NCBI RefSeq assembly: GCF_016920785.2 | Contig: NW_024609857.1 | Span: forward strand, 74,708,252-74,772,251 | Source of the DNA: Ixodes scapularis | Lineage: Eukaryota > Arthropoda > Arachnida > Ixodida > Ixodidae | Reading direction: 5' to 3' | Length of the DNA stretch: 64,000 bases | In this document: piece after piece, positions 20,951 through 31,460 of the stretch | Numbering within the stretch: the first letter of the stretch is position 1 | Layout of the letters: every line of letters begins with the position of its first letter | Position numbers and translations under genes: made by a program | Notes under the pieces: model-generated | What the model saw: only the letters and a program-made list of their open reading frames with translations | Told to the model about the DNA's origin: nothing | Database searches by the model: none

Positions 20951-21182
20951 CCCTAGCTGCTGGCATTCAAGATTGTATAGGTATAAGAGGTCTCCATTTA
21001 AGCGCTTCTCTTCTTTTTTTTTCTTTTTTTTTTATAATACCTAAATATCGAAGGCCTCTCAATCGTTAGTTCCCGTATCCTCATTTTAAACAGATCCCAA
21101 CTTTGGCACTACCCGGTTTTGACTTGTTCAAGGTCATGTATGAGACCTTCTACTGCATTTTGAAAAGCATTATCTCCTAACA

Positions 21183-22038
21183 ATGTTTCATTCATTTTCC
21201 AACATTCCCATGACTGCGGCCCGTCCTTTCTTCGTTTTCGATCCGAACCTACACTGACAATGACCAGACAATGATCTGAAGAAATATTTAGAAATCACAC
21301 TGTAGTTACTATGTGCTCTACTAGCCGAACCAGGTACGTAGATTCGGTCCAAACCCGCATGTGAGGAACCCTGAAAGTGTGTGTATTGGAGAACGTTCTG
21401 GGTGTTGTACAAGCATATATAAGGTCGCAATACCTAACCAGAGCTTGGAGAGCGTCTACACTTGGGTACATAATTTTCTTCGGAATTCTGTCCTTGACAT
21501 GCAAAACACAGTTAAAATTTTCGAGCACAATAACATCGAATCTGGTATCAGCTTGTATCCTCACTTGATTAAATAAGTTTTCTCTTTGCGCTTGATCATT
21601 GTACGCGTAAACAACGACTATGCGGCAGGGGTTTCCTTGTATAAGGGCATTAGCAACTATGAGCCTTCCTGCATCCGCACCTTATATTAAACTTCACATT
21701 CGATAGTCAAAATCTTTTCGGAACAAGAGGGCATATCCAGCAGAATAATCAATTCCTGGGCAGTGGTAGATGTCGTATGAGCTTGCCAATAGGGTGTTTG
21801 CCCAGAACAGAACATTTCCTTCAGAAACTTTAGTCTCTTGGAGTGCTACTATGTCGATGTTGTGCGGTTCTAAAAACCGAAACAGCTGATACTGTTTTTT
21901 GCGCGAATTTATACCTCGAACGTTAAAAGAGCATATAGTGAAGGTACTCATCTGGGTGGTGCCAAGGTTGACTGTGGTCATATACCCGTACGGTTCTGAT
22001 CGGGTTAGGTTGTTTTTTTTTCGTTCGTTAAACTTCAA
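21183..22038 (-). pseudogene. L1/Tx1-like APE endonuclease fragment
   Basis: Motifs appear in order but across shifted frames. SFNVRGINSRKK and DIVALQETKVS are at about 21840-21950. A DFNCVL-like segment (here ENFNCVLHVKDRIP) is near 21480-21525. LDRIYVP and a degraded SDH region follow near 21250-21340. This is the nicking endonuclease of L1 and Tx1 LINEs. At least two frameshifts and loss of the GGDFN glycine/aspartate show decay. Confidence 0.8.
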
Positions 22039-22079
22039 AATGTCTCGATGGCGAAGACAGCCATCCAGACATGGCTCAT

Positions 22080-22325
22080 TTAATATGGGCCCAATGCTAT
22101 TAGATCAGTTCGCTCAATCATCGAAAAAAGAACTTTCTTGAAGTCTGTTGCTTTGTAGGGCCTTCCGGACATGTCCGCATGCAGAAAGAGGGAGTTTGTA
22201 ACTAGCATACCTGTCGGTAGACGTGGAAGAATGATACGATAATCCTTGGACTGCTTGGAGAATTCCACTGCCTGTTCATTTACCCGGTCAACAAAGACCG
22301 TCATGCTGCTCTCCTTGGAGCTCAT
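22080..22325 (-). pseudogene. Fragment near the 5' end of the L1-like LINE (ORF1-like?)
   Basis: An 81-codon frame starting MSSKESSMTVFVDRVNEQAV and ending ALGPY. It sits directly 5' of the endonuclease and may be the remnant of ORF1. I do not recognise a domain. An ATG is present, but there is no evidence of translation. Confidence 0.4.
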
Positions 22326-22545
22326 CTTGCGTCTTGCTAAATCGCTGCTTTCTTTGCAGCGGGTCCCAGGGCCACAAGGGCCCCAGTAAGTGACTTAAAA
22401 TCGGAAGGCGAAAATTTGGGCGTTCAATGGCGAGCACTTCTTCTTCCTCCAAGCTACGCTACAGCTTCGGAAACCTCGTTTTGACAGTTCGTTTTGCATG
22501 AGACTTTCGGACGGCACTTAACGCGGCGTACCGTCGGTGGAGTCC

Positions 22546-22698
22546 AGCGTGTTTCACATGCAGCGATTTTGGCCCTAGAGCGGCGCGATTTCTGCCGTCG
22601 CGGCGCTCGTGCCGCTCAACCGCTACGGCTGGCCAGAGCGCCGCGACGGCAGAAATCGCGCCGCTCTCGGGCCAAAACCGCTGCATGTGAAACACGCT
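22546..22698. repeat. Large CpG-rich hairpin, 63-bp arms
   Basis: Arms 22546-22608 and 22636-22698 pair at 61 of 63 positions around a 27-nt loop. Many CpG and CGCG words occur in the arms. It may be a foldback element. Weaker inverse similarity continues outside the arms (accgtcgg words). Confidence 0.85.
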
Positions 22699-22761
22699 TC
22701 CCGTCGGACGGTGCTTGAACGCTCCGCAAAAGTGCCGTCGGACGGTACCGTAGTCACTACG

Positions 22762-23035
22762 AATCTTCTTTTGCAACACGAGTGACCGACGGCACCGGCC
22801 GAACGAAATTGGCGGCACGTCGACACACACCAGCGAGTAGACCGAGCCGCCGAGCACCCGACCACGCGCACACACTCACCGACCGACCGACGTTTCAAAA
22901 TGCAGTCGGCGGCATCCAAAATACAACGTGTTTACGTCAAAGAACACCGAATAAAACTTGGACGTCCATGACGTCATTGGCCGCGCCCCCCGGACTTCAA
23001 ATCGGTGCCGAAAATACGCACCCTAGTTATGGGGA
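22762..23035 (-). repeat. CpG-rich repeat, copy 2 (uninterrupted)
   Basis: Matches 12230-12503 plus 18391-18440 on the opposite strand and lacks the LINE, so it shows the empty insertion site. In minus orientation it runs from 'actagggtgcgtattttcggcaccg' to 'ggtgccgtcggtcactcg'. No named gene is recognised. Confidence 0.65.
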
Positions 23036-23384
23036 GTATTCAATGGCGGCCATAGCGGTGTGCGTGGCTGCTGAGCGCGGGCTGACGGTGAGTTTCCTTA
23101 GTTCTTTTGCAACGTGCATTCCGCACCATCAAGATTGCCGGTCTTAGGACGTTAATAATGTGAGCTCGTTCTGAGCATGCGCTCTACACATCGCCCTCAA
23201 GTATGGCTTTAACTGAATACCCCCCAATCGGAGCTTTTTGAATCGAGTCGAATGTTCGACGAGGCATTGATTGTCACGAGCCCAAGCTGAGTGTTCCCGC
23301 AGTGCTCGTGTCCAATGCATTTGAATATAATCACCACGGGTGTTCCACGTCAACAATAGAGCTCACGGCTACGCCATCGAGGTT

Positions 23385-23465
23385 TTGCAAAGGAGAGACT
23401 GAACGAGGAAGCCCGTTTTAATCCTCGAATTTTCTCCGCGACCAGAAAGCTTTTCGATCACTAGT
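23385..23465 (+). repeat. Short interspersed repeat (copies at 35400-35485 and 45885-45960)
   Basis: A block 'aaggagagactgaa' followed by 'ttttaatcctcgaattt' and 'ccgcgaccagaaagctt' recurs on the minus strand near 35400-35485 and, shortened, on the plus strand near 45885-45960. No known family. Confidence 0.5.
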
Positions 23466-23482
23466 GTCGCGTACGAGCATAC

Positions 23483-24430
23483 TTGGGGCCCACTATACAC
23501 GAACTCAACTCTGTTACGTCACGCCGCGGTAGTGGCGCGTCGGGCGCACTTCCGGTCTTGGGGTGTGGGAGGAAGTCACCGTGCGAGACACGCATTCCCG
23601 TCTTCTTTTGGAAGAAACCAGACAAAAAATCTGCCTTCTCGTCACAACGCCGAGACGGGAGTTGTACCAAAAGAGTCGGGAAAGGTTTGAAGATCAGTTT
23701 TCATGTCTTTTTTGCCTCGTCCGTTCGTCCGAGAACGTGGATAGTAGCCGTAGAAGGGGCAAACCAGACGCCTTCAAACTACGATTGCTTGTGTGGGAAG
23801 CACTTTGGGTTGAATGGTTGAATTCAAGGGTGCTTGTGGTCGTCAGATTTATTTGTTTTGTTCCAACATGAACGAGGGAGTACCGCCAAGTTGTTTGGAC
23901 CACCCGTCGGTTTAGTGCGTCTTCAAGTTCAAATGGCCACCTGATCGTCCGAACTGTCGTCTGCTCTTTCAAACGTTTCTGCTTCTCATCTGCTCCTTCA
24001 GACAACACCGGCTTGGTGTAAACAGTAGATGCAAAGAGACGCTGATCATTGTTACCATTGGCCATCACCGACGTGTTATGCCTGATTCACTTGGTTCGAT
24101 TGTGTTTGCGATTTTCAGTATCAACGTCGACCATCTCAGCTACGGTTCACGCTTTTGCAGCCCGAGCGACGTCGCGACGGAAAATTGCGAGCGGAATCTC
24201 ATCATGCGAATTAGGCTTTAACGTCCATTCTGCGGCGTCCACGCGGAATGAACCGCCGGATATCACATTATACACGCGAAGTCGGTGTAACGAGCCTCGG
24301 TAATTTCGCTGAGGCCGCTCAAGTAGTCAGACACTGTCAGGAAGACGTAAAATCAACAATTCCAACGCGGAAAAGTTCACGGGGACTCACACTGGCGCCG
24401 ATAACATCGCATTTCAATGGTTCGTTTAAT
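23483..24430 (-). repeat. ~0.95-kb repeat, copy P (inverse copy Q at 42335-43890)
   Basis: Four blocks keep order and relative orientation with Q: 23483-23735, 23860-23960, 24040-24160 and 24145-24425. Read on the minus strand, P has an ATG at 24064 opening MANGNNDQRL, matched in Q by MATGNYDQHL. Lower down, an ERADDSSDDQVAI frame with its stop is matched in Q by ERADDSWSDQTAV plus stop. An AATAAA lies a little further on (about 23846-23851). These suggest a once-coding unit, but the frames between start and end no longer agree. Product unknown. Confidence 0.6.
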
Positions 24431-24454
24431 GGGCGACGGCGACCTTCTTGCCCA

Positions 24455-24525
24455 CACTCCATCGCGCATGTGCGGCACCGGTGGCGTCCGCTAGGGGCGC
24501 TCCGGTTTGTTTGTAAACATGAGTT
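24455..24525 (+). repeat. Short repeat shared with 40338-40408 (inverse)
   Basis: 'ccggtggcgt' then 'gctaggggcgctccggtttg' and 'tttgtaaacatga' match the complement of 40338-40402. Both copies keep an open frame reading PLGALRFVCKH. Its nature is unknown. Confidence 0.55.
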
Positions 24526-26340
24526 GGCAGCTTGTACAGACTTTGTGGGTTGTAGAAAATGTGTCCTTGGAGCCGACGCCGTCCGGAAAAGCCCCCGTAA
24601 GAAAGACAGCGCGAGGGGGATAGGTGCACGCATGAAAAAAGTCGTTGTGGAAAAAGGTTGCCCCTCTCCACTTCAGCTTTGCTAGTTTCCACCCTTTCCG
24701 TCCTCCCACTGTGTTTCTTTTGTTGTATTGTTGTAGTTTTACTCCTAAGAAGGTCATACGTCCCTTAATATTTTGCCATCACAAGTTAGTTCAAGTCAGT
24801 GTAAGCGGCTATGGAGAGTTGAATTAAAAAAAAAAAAGAAAATGCGGGGCTTTTTTTTTTTTAATATTGACGTGCAATTTTGCCACATTTAGAGAAATTA
24901 GCTGAGTTTCTGCATTTATAACGTAACTGAAATAAAGGCTAAGCACATATTTTGTTTAATATTAGTAAAATTAATTTAAAAGTTATCATTTTGATATATT
25001 TTGCCTCGTTTTATATGAAACAGTTGGTAAATAATTTGTTAACTTGTCTCTAAAACCGGTTTATTCGACGTGTTCGGTATTTTTTTTTTTAATATTTGTT
25101 TTGCATACACGTCTTTTACTGTAGTTTTCAATATTCTGTAAGCATGTTGTAAATATTTCATAAAATGAATTTAAAAAAAAAGTATTTATACGTTCATGCT
25201 TTAGTGTGAAAATAACGGCAGTGCAAAGTTATGGCGAAACCTTGGCGATCTCCACGCCTCGAGCTTCAATATTTTATATCTCCGGAAGGAAAATAGCTAC
25301 GGCGTTCGCATATTGCTGAATGCTCCTCCCATGAACATGACTTTAACATATAATGTATACGCAAATATAAAAAAAAAAATTGTGACCCGGACCATCATTG
25401 CTCGAACTGAGGCGGACACGGCCTGGATAAAGAAATATTGCAAGATAGCCAATAATGAATGATCGTGGTACTATAACTGTAACAGGACGACGAATACTTT
25501 CAACAGATACATGATTAATCTTAAGCTGCAAAACCGGCTTCCATTTATCGTGTTCACATGGTCAGCGTTGTGGCCTGTCCTTGACAAACGAGCGTCGTAA
25601 ACAACTTAGGAATCACCAAACAACAGGAGAAGAAAGTAAGAAGAAAGACAAAGACCTGTCGGAAAATCCCCGAAGCAAGAGCAACGAGACCTACTTCCAG
25701 GGAGCTTCAGGCGTATTTCTGTCTTGAGCGCTGATTGCAGACGTAGGAAATCAGGAGGATCTCGCGTACAGATGCCTGGAAAACAAGAAAGAATCAGACC
25801 ACATTTTGCGGAGAAACATCTGTTTAGGGCTAAGGAAGCATTCTGCTGTTTTCTCGTCTAAGTCATTCGTGTTTTACACAAAGTTTGATATATCAAGAAC
25901 GAAATTAATTATTGGCGAAAATGATCTTGAGAATCAAGACATCTTGAGCATTGAGAGTTGGGAAAGATACAATAAGAGACCTAAACACGTTGTTTGAAAC
26001 AGCTACTAGCCCTTAGTCACATGACTACAGGATGTCGATTTTCCGGGACTTTCTTTATGGGAAAACTAGGAGGATGCGCGTGGGAGCACATTTCATCATG
26101 CGAAGCCTGAGGATCTACAGGGGCTCGTCAAGGAAAAAAATGAAAGCAACGCCCGGTTATTACAGCGAAAACTGACACCGAGGGAAAACTGACACCGAGA
26201 AACAAGGAAATTAACTGTTTTTTTTTTGTCTTTTTTCATTACAAATGCAAATAAAAAGCGCAAGTAAGGCCAGTTTTCTTTTTTTTTTTTCTGCAGGAGG
26301 ACGGGGAAAGAAAGATGTACGGAGAGGAAGAAAGAAATTT
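24526..26340. other. AT-rich interval without recognisable genes
   Basis: Poly-A/T runs occur at about 24826-24862 and 25080-25092. Several frames of 60 codons exist, none with a domain I can name. Confidence 0.35.
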
Positions 26341-26351
26341 AGAAGGAGACA

Positions 26352-26392
26352 TAATAATAATATTAATAATAATAATAATAATAATTTTAATG
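26352..26392. repeat. (AAT)n microsatellite
   Basis: Imperfect run of aataat units, about 12 copies with one interruption. It directly borders coding relics of a minus-strand LINE and may be the remains of a LINE tail. Confidence 0.8.
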
Positions 26393-26639
26393 ACAGAGAT
26401 ACAAACCAGTTGTAACGAGTTCGTCAAAGTCTGTAATGGCTTGTGGGACGTGACCCAGCAACGGCGTAAAGTAAAAACAACATAGGAAATTTGAATATAA
26501 ACATACATCACAACAACAACAAAAACACTACAACATACACAGAATGCACACAAAAAAAAACACCAAACATTTCTATTACTGCCAACGCAGCAGAAAAGAG
26601 CCAACACAATAGAATGAGGTAACACAGTAACGATATCTA

Positions 26640-27720
26640 ACACTTTGTACTCATAATTTTTTTAACTGTCGTTTTGAGTTTATATTACGAAGGGGTACTG
26701 CCAATTTGTTAAATTTATCAGAAACATAAAATGAGCGCTTTCTTTTTCCATATTTAGTGCACACTCTGGGGATCGCAAAATGGTCGCTGTCCCTTAGTGA
26801 ACGCTGCGTTGTACGTGCAATTTTAAAAGGACTATTTCAGTAATGCTTTTCTATGACACATCTTTTGAAGAGTATTGCAAAACGAGAGATGTAAAAAACG
26901 AAAAAGACTGTCAGATGGGTTGTTGGTACCGTATGTTATAGCTTTCAAAATTACTTTTAGAATATTGTCAATTTTGTTTTACCAACCCAATGAACAGTTA
27001 GCATGCAGTGTAATACCGTAGCGCAGCACACCATAAGCCAGAGCATTTGCTATCTTCGGACTGTGAAAGGCAAGAACATTTTTGTTGACTAAAGCAAACA
27101 TTAAACATATTGAGAAAGAGCGCAAAAAGGACGGGACACAAAGTATAGACCTTTTCTGTGTACTCTCCCCCCCAGCCACCTAATAGGCATATCCGGTATG
27201 GGCGACGAAAAAATACTAAAACGTTTCAACCAGCAAATGGTAACAAAATAAAGGGGAGGAAAAACGAGAAAGTGTGACGGTTACGCTTATATACTAAATG
27301 CCTTCTATTGGCGTGGCAAAGGCAAAACAATGTTTTCGCCCATACTGGAAGTGACGTCAATTCAAGATGGCGGCGCACTTGCAGAAAAGGTCTATAGAAT
27401 AAGAACACAGGACATACGCTGACTAACAACTTTGTGTCCCGTCCTTCTTGCGCTGTTTCTCAATATGCCGTTCAACCAACCAGCCCAGCAAGCTATCCAG
27501 TTACAAACACGAAACACTACGTGGTTTTTTAGCAACGACAAAGATGGGAATTCCAGGAGAGATCACTACGAAACAGTATTCCCAAATACTTGGTTGTACT
27601 AACATGGTTTATGGGAATACATCTACAATCAACACAGCTCGATAAGTCTAGAAAAAAAGGAGTATCAAGAACCCTTGCTTTTAAGTGGACTACAGAAACA
27701 CACAAGTTTTGTTTCATGTG
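26640..27720 (-). pseudogene. Relic of a Jockey/CR1-like LINE reverse transcriptase
   Basis: The minus-strand frame at 27529-27717 reads STTKYLGILFRSDLSWNSHL, the conserved stretch after the RT active site in Jockey/CR1-type LINEs. Further 3', at about 26900-27060, SPKIANALAYGVLRYGITLHANC followed by LKAITYG and a damaged LFRFLHLSF matches the thumb region. Stops and frameshifts abound. The two parts are separated by the inverted-repeat element at 27106-27467. Confidence 0.65.
27106..27467. mobile_element. Inverted-repeat element inserted in the LINE relic
   Basis: Outer arms 27106-27142 and 27431-27467 pair at 35 of 37 positions. A second inner pair (tatagaccttttctg at 27144-27158 with its inverse at 27382-27396) extends them. 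It separates the two halves of the LINE relic. The flank 'ttcaaccaaccagccca' resembles 'tttaaccaactagccca' next to the foldback at 63007-63143. No transposase is encoded. Confidence 0.7.
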
Positions 27721-27806
27721 TGTTTATTTTTATACAGTTAGAATTGAACCAGTACCTCAACCGTGTAGCGTTTGTTTGTAACGCAGTCATTGCACTGGCT
27801 CTGGTA

Positions 27807-27831
27807 CCCCCCCCCCCCCCCCCCCCCCCCC
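27807..27831. repeat. Poly-C tract (25 bases)
   Basis: Uninterrupted C run. A similar 26-base C run is at 28424-28449. Such runs are prone to length error in sequencing. Confidence 0.9.
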
Positions 27832-28197
27832 AGTATCAGTTCAGGACTTCTGGTTGTCTATTCTGTGTTGGGGCGTGGGATTTACCGATGAGATATAGAG
27901 ATCAGGTAAGAAAGGCAAATAAAAACAAATATGGCTATGTATTGGATAATGCCAGAACTGTTATCAATGCCTGAAAAACTACACACGCTGACCGCGAATT
28001 CGCTGTTAACAGTACAAAGGATATAATGATCTTCAATGATTGGTCATTTGTATCCCAAGCATTGAGTGATTTGAAAGCACTAAGCAGACAAACGCCCCTC
28101 CCTCTCCCCCTCCCCCTTTCTCCCTCACATATTTGATAAATATTGTTGCTGCAGGACTTGGACTGGTGAAGGCGAGCGGGTTCAACATGAATACATT

Positions 28198-28270
28198 AAA
28201 TTGAAAGAATGAAACACAGAGGACAAGTGGTTGTCCTGTGCTTGTCCTCTGTGTTTGATTCTTTCAATTT
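28198..28270. repeat. 30-bp inverted repeat hairpin
   Basis: Arms 28198-28227 and 28241-28270 pair at 29 of 30 positions around a 13-nt loop. 'gcaggacttg' occurs directly repeated outside both arms (about 28151 and 28278), which may be a target duplication. Confidence 0.75.
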
Positions 28271-28589
28271 TATGTATGCAGGACTTGCTCTTCGTTTTAC
28301 TTCGAATATTCGAATATTCGAACACGATATGTTCTATTTATTGTCCCTTCATCTCCACAACGGACAGATTCCCCAAAAGTCTTTTATTTTGGTCCGGTAT
28401 AGGAACTTTGGTGCAAATTTTAACCCCCCCCCCCCCCCCCCCCCCCCCCACCCCAGTCATAGTCAGTGCAGAGTTGCCTCCCGCTGTCTTGGATGTTTAA
28501 GTTGTTCGAGGAATATAAATTAAGGGTTGGGTGTACAGTTGAAGACGATTCCATTGCGCGCTAGATCATTATTTCGACGAGAATAATTA

Positions 28590-28787
28590 TGTTACGCCGT
28601 AAAAAAGTGTGTTCACGTAACATCAGTACAAAGGAATAAAAGCTTCGCTGATATTAAAAGTTGACTTTACTGCACCATCTGCTGCTTCATTCCCAGCGAA
28701 ACCAAAGTGACTCGTTGTTCGTTGAAAGGCTCCCACGCGACCTTGTCACTGGGATTGGTGGCGTAAGACATATTCTATACGCCATTG
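28590..28787 (-). pseudogene. LINE RNase H relic
   Basis: The minus strand has HFGFAGNEAADGAVKSTF followed by a segment ending AFIPLY. This corresponds to the SHVGIxGNExAD part of LINE RNase H and the IP motif that usually follows. The frame is broken upstream. The relic is cut by the hAT element at 28796 and probably continues at 29710-29790. Confidence 0.6.
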
Positions 28788-28795
28788 GGTCGCAC

Positions 28796-29701
28796 CAGGG
28801 ATGGGCAAAATACATGCAAATATGTAATGAAATACAAATACAAAATACTTCGTCAAATATGTATTTAATTACAAACCTAATTACATTTCCAAAAAAGCAT
28901 TTAAGTACAAGATACAAATACAACCAAATGTATTTGGTCTCCTCCAAATACTTTTCCAAATACATTCCTCAAAATTTGCGTCAGCGACTTCAGGGCACCT
29001 GCAACGGGCTTCTGGGTATCTCATTTTAATTTTGCATCGCACACTCGGGAGTTAGTGTGCGAGGCTTTAGTAACGTAATAGAAATATAATCACAAAAAAA
29101 ATGTAATCAGCTTGGATGTAATAGGTGAAAAAGGTACAGAGCTTCAAGCAGCATTTTTTTGTCGATTATATTTTCGTATAGACCAACAGAGAACCGAGAC
29201 GACCAAGACGCGCAGCACTAGCTAGAGAATTTTTTATTGTTGCAACTCGCACCAGTTACGAAAATCTTGACGACCCGCGCATTTATAATGTTCCAGGCAA
29301 AAATATGTATGGAAATCAGGCTGGAAAGCATCACAAGTTGTCACAGGCACTTATTTAGCCAGTCTGCCTGTGAACGTCGATTTCGTCACTATTCCTGCCC
29401 TTGACTAGCACCGTAATCACAAAGGCACTAACTAAACGCCTGTGCTTGATTGAGAGACACTGCATTCGGTGCACAACGTAGTTTTCTTTCTGCTCTAGAC
29501 AGTGACAATAAATTTGAGGGATGTATTTTCGCCCACAAGATTGTATTTAATTACAATTGTATTTGAAATAACAATGTTTTAGAATTTAAATACACACGTC
29601 AAATACATTACCCAATTTGTAATTAAATACAAATGCAAAATACACAAATTATTTAAAATACGTATTTCAAATACTTGTATTTGAAATACTGCCCATCCCT
29701 G
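28796..29701. mobile_element. hAT-type non-autonomous element, 906 bp
   Basis: It begins CAGGGATGGGCA and ends TGCCCATCCCTG, the CAGNG-type terminus of hAT transposons. It is flanked by an 8-bp duplication with one change (GGTCGCAC at 28788-28795, GGTCGTAC at 29702-29709). The ends are followed inward by AT-rich, imperfect inverted sequence rich in 'aaatac' and 'gtattt'. It encodes no transposase. It is inserted in a decayed LINE. Confidence 0.92.
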
Positions 29702-30529
29702 GGTCGTACGCATTATGTTTTTTAGATGATCCCAATTAATATCTGCTGTGCCGGTTTCGGATCGCCGGTCCAATGCTGGGTATGTATATAATTGAGACCT
29801 AAATTAAGGGAACGCGACATAACTGGAACAATACTTAAAAAAACAAGCTAGTTGGTGGTGATTCATGGTAATAGAACCCGAGATTCAGGAACACAAAAGT
29901 CACAAGACAAAATAGCTCGGTCAAAACAGCACGTCTGATCAAAGCAGCAAGGCGTCAAAATAGCACATCGACAAAAACAACGTGTCTCCAAATATTATGC
30001 CAAAAAAAGCGCCAAAAAATTAAAAAAAAATATAGAGATTTAAAAACGCGACAGTGTTAAAACGGGACAACGACAAAACTGCCCGGTGCGGACTGTTTTG
30101 TCACTGTGCCGTTTATGTTTCCTTTCGGCGCTCTAATCTTGCGTTAATGACATGTCAAGAGAGCGTGCGTATTTATAACGTACGCGCAATTATATTTCAT
30201 CTAGCCATCGCGAAGTGCTAATAATTTCTAACCCCTTGAATATCTTAATTTTTAGTGGGGGATGGGATGGTATCTAGTTAATCATAATATCTGTCGGTGC
30301 ATTATCGATCTAAGTGAACTATATTATATTTTCCATTATATTTAATAGAAATATTACTTTGTGACTTGCAATTTGAAACGTCACAAGAGGAAACAATGAA
30401 GTGTTAAACAGCGCTCTTCGTTTAGTGTGCACGGATTTTTCACGTTGAATTTCAGTGCGTGGAAGAAAGCGGCAGCCCAACAGGGTGTCAATGGGGTGGT
30501 GGTTGGTGGTCGAGTTGGCATGCGCACAC

Positions 30530-30611
30530 CAGCTCGGAGCACGTAGAGCGAAAGCTCGCGCTGCAGAGCCCAAGGATCTTGGGCTCAATCCCCACCCCTG
30601 CCCGTTTGGAT
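30530..30611 (+). mobile_element. SINE copy A, left part
   Basis: 'agcgaaagctcgcgctgcag' followed by a B-box-like 'gctcaatcccc' and 'gcccgtttggattta' matches the start of copy B at 40700-40775. It is interrupted at 30614 by a 693-bp element and resumes at 31311. Confidence 0.6.
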
Positions 30612-30614
30612 TTA

Positions 30615-31307
30615 TGGCGAATTCCACTGGGCGTTTTGGAGCGCGCCGGGATCAGTTGACCAGATCCGGACTGGAGCACACGATCCGAACGGGGTCGCGC
30701 CGCCTACGGATCCCCAAAAGAACATGGCATCTGCTCCGGGATCGGCAGATGCCTTCCCGTCATTCAACTGCCCGGGAATCCCCTTTCCGCGGCCGCCGCG
30801 GTCGTTTCGAAGACGTTTTCGCAATCGCGGCGCTCAACGCGTGTTCGACGCACGAGCGGCAGGAATGGCTCAGGCATTTCTAGCAAAGATTGCCGGAATG
30901 CCCGTAGCGCGGCAAATACCTTCTCTTCTTCTTCCTGGAAAACGAACCGACTGGCGAGCCAAGGGGTAAGCAAACGGCCATTACGAATTCTTCTGGTGTC
31001 GAGACAATCTAGGAGCCCAGCCCGCGACGTGCTTCTTCTTCTGAGGCGAGATGGGCGAGATCAGGCCAGATGCCCCACGAAAAGGAAGTCACGTCTGTGC
31101 GCCAAGGGCTCGCCCGGCTGGCTTCCGGTTGAATCCGCCGAAATCGTGGGAGCGACTTTTCTCGGATCCAGATCGAGATCTGGAGCGGGAGCTAATCCAA
31201 AACGACCGGTGAAACACGCCGGTCTCGATCCCGATCGCCCACTGAAATAGGCTCGCTACAGAAAGGTCGATCCCGGCACGCTCCAAAACGACCAGTGGAA
31301 TTCGCCA
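30615..31307. mobile_element. TTA-flanked inverted-repeat element, 693 bp (PIF/Harbinger-like?)
   Basis: Starts TGGCGAATTCCACTGG and ends with the inverse, CCAGTGGAATTCGCCA. The outer 38 or so bases correspond with few changes. TTA flanks both sides (30612-30614 and 31308-31310). Removing the element plus one TTA rejoins the SINE so that it aligns with copy B, confirming the borders. A 3-bp TWA target is typical of PIF/Harbinger. The interior is GC- and CpG-rich; a minus-strand frame (30764-30973) has no domain I can name. Confidence 0.8.
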
Positions 31308-31310
31308 TTA

Positions 31311-31460
31311 GATGAGCATCGTTCTCGTGAAGTCGTGTATCACTACAGCGTGATGCACGTTAAAGACTCCAGGCTAGCTATTGTACTGCACTGCTAAATT
31401 ACTCATATGTGGCTGAGAGACAAGTCGCCAGTTGAGGCAGATTAACTTCAGGCTGTATAA
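31311..31460 (+). mobile_element. SINE copy A, right part
   Basis: 'gatgagcatcgt', 'tgatgcacgttaaagactccaggctagct' (as two stretches) and 'ttgtactgcactg' align with copy B at 40783-40880. It ends near a loosely similar 'gaggcagattaacttcagg'. Confidence 0.6.

Larger units (their letters stand above)
18857..22450 (-). mobile_element. L1/Tx1-like LINE, internally deleted
   Basis: A 3.6-kb minus-strand element flanked by the 17-bp direct repeat AAGCTACGCTACAGCTT (18840-18856 and 22451-22467). Its 3' end is an A-rich tail (T-rich at 18857-18871). Coding remains run from an N-terminal piece at 22325 to a Cys-rich C-terminal motif at about 20100. The target repeat lies inside the SINE described above, so the SINE was already present. 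The RT catalytic core is missing, so the copy is dead. Confidence 0.85.

Noticed and set aside
22623..22919. 98-codon frame starting DAADCILKRRS as a THAP protein
   Set aside because: The similar copy at 12.36 kb diverges and stops; no C-x2-4-C...C-x2-H pattern is complete.
23483..23821. Plus-strand 112-codon protein gene
   Set aside because: Part of repeat P; the frame is not conserved in copy Q on this strand as well as the opposite-strand features are.
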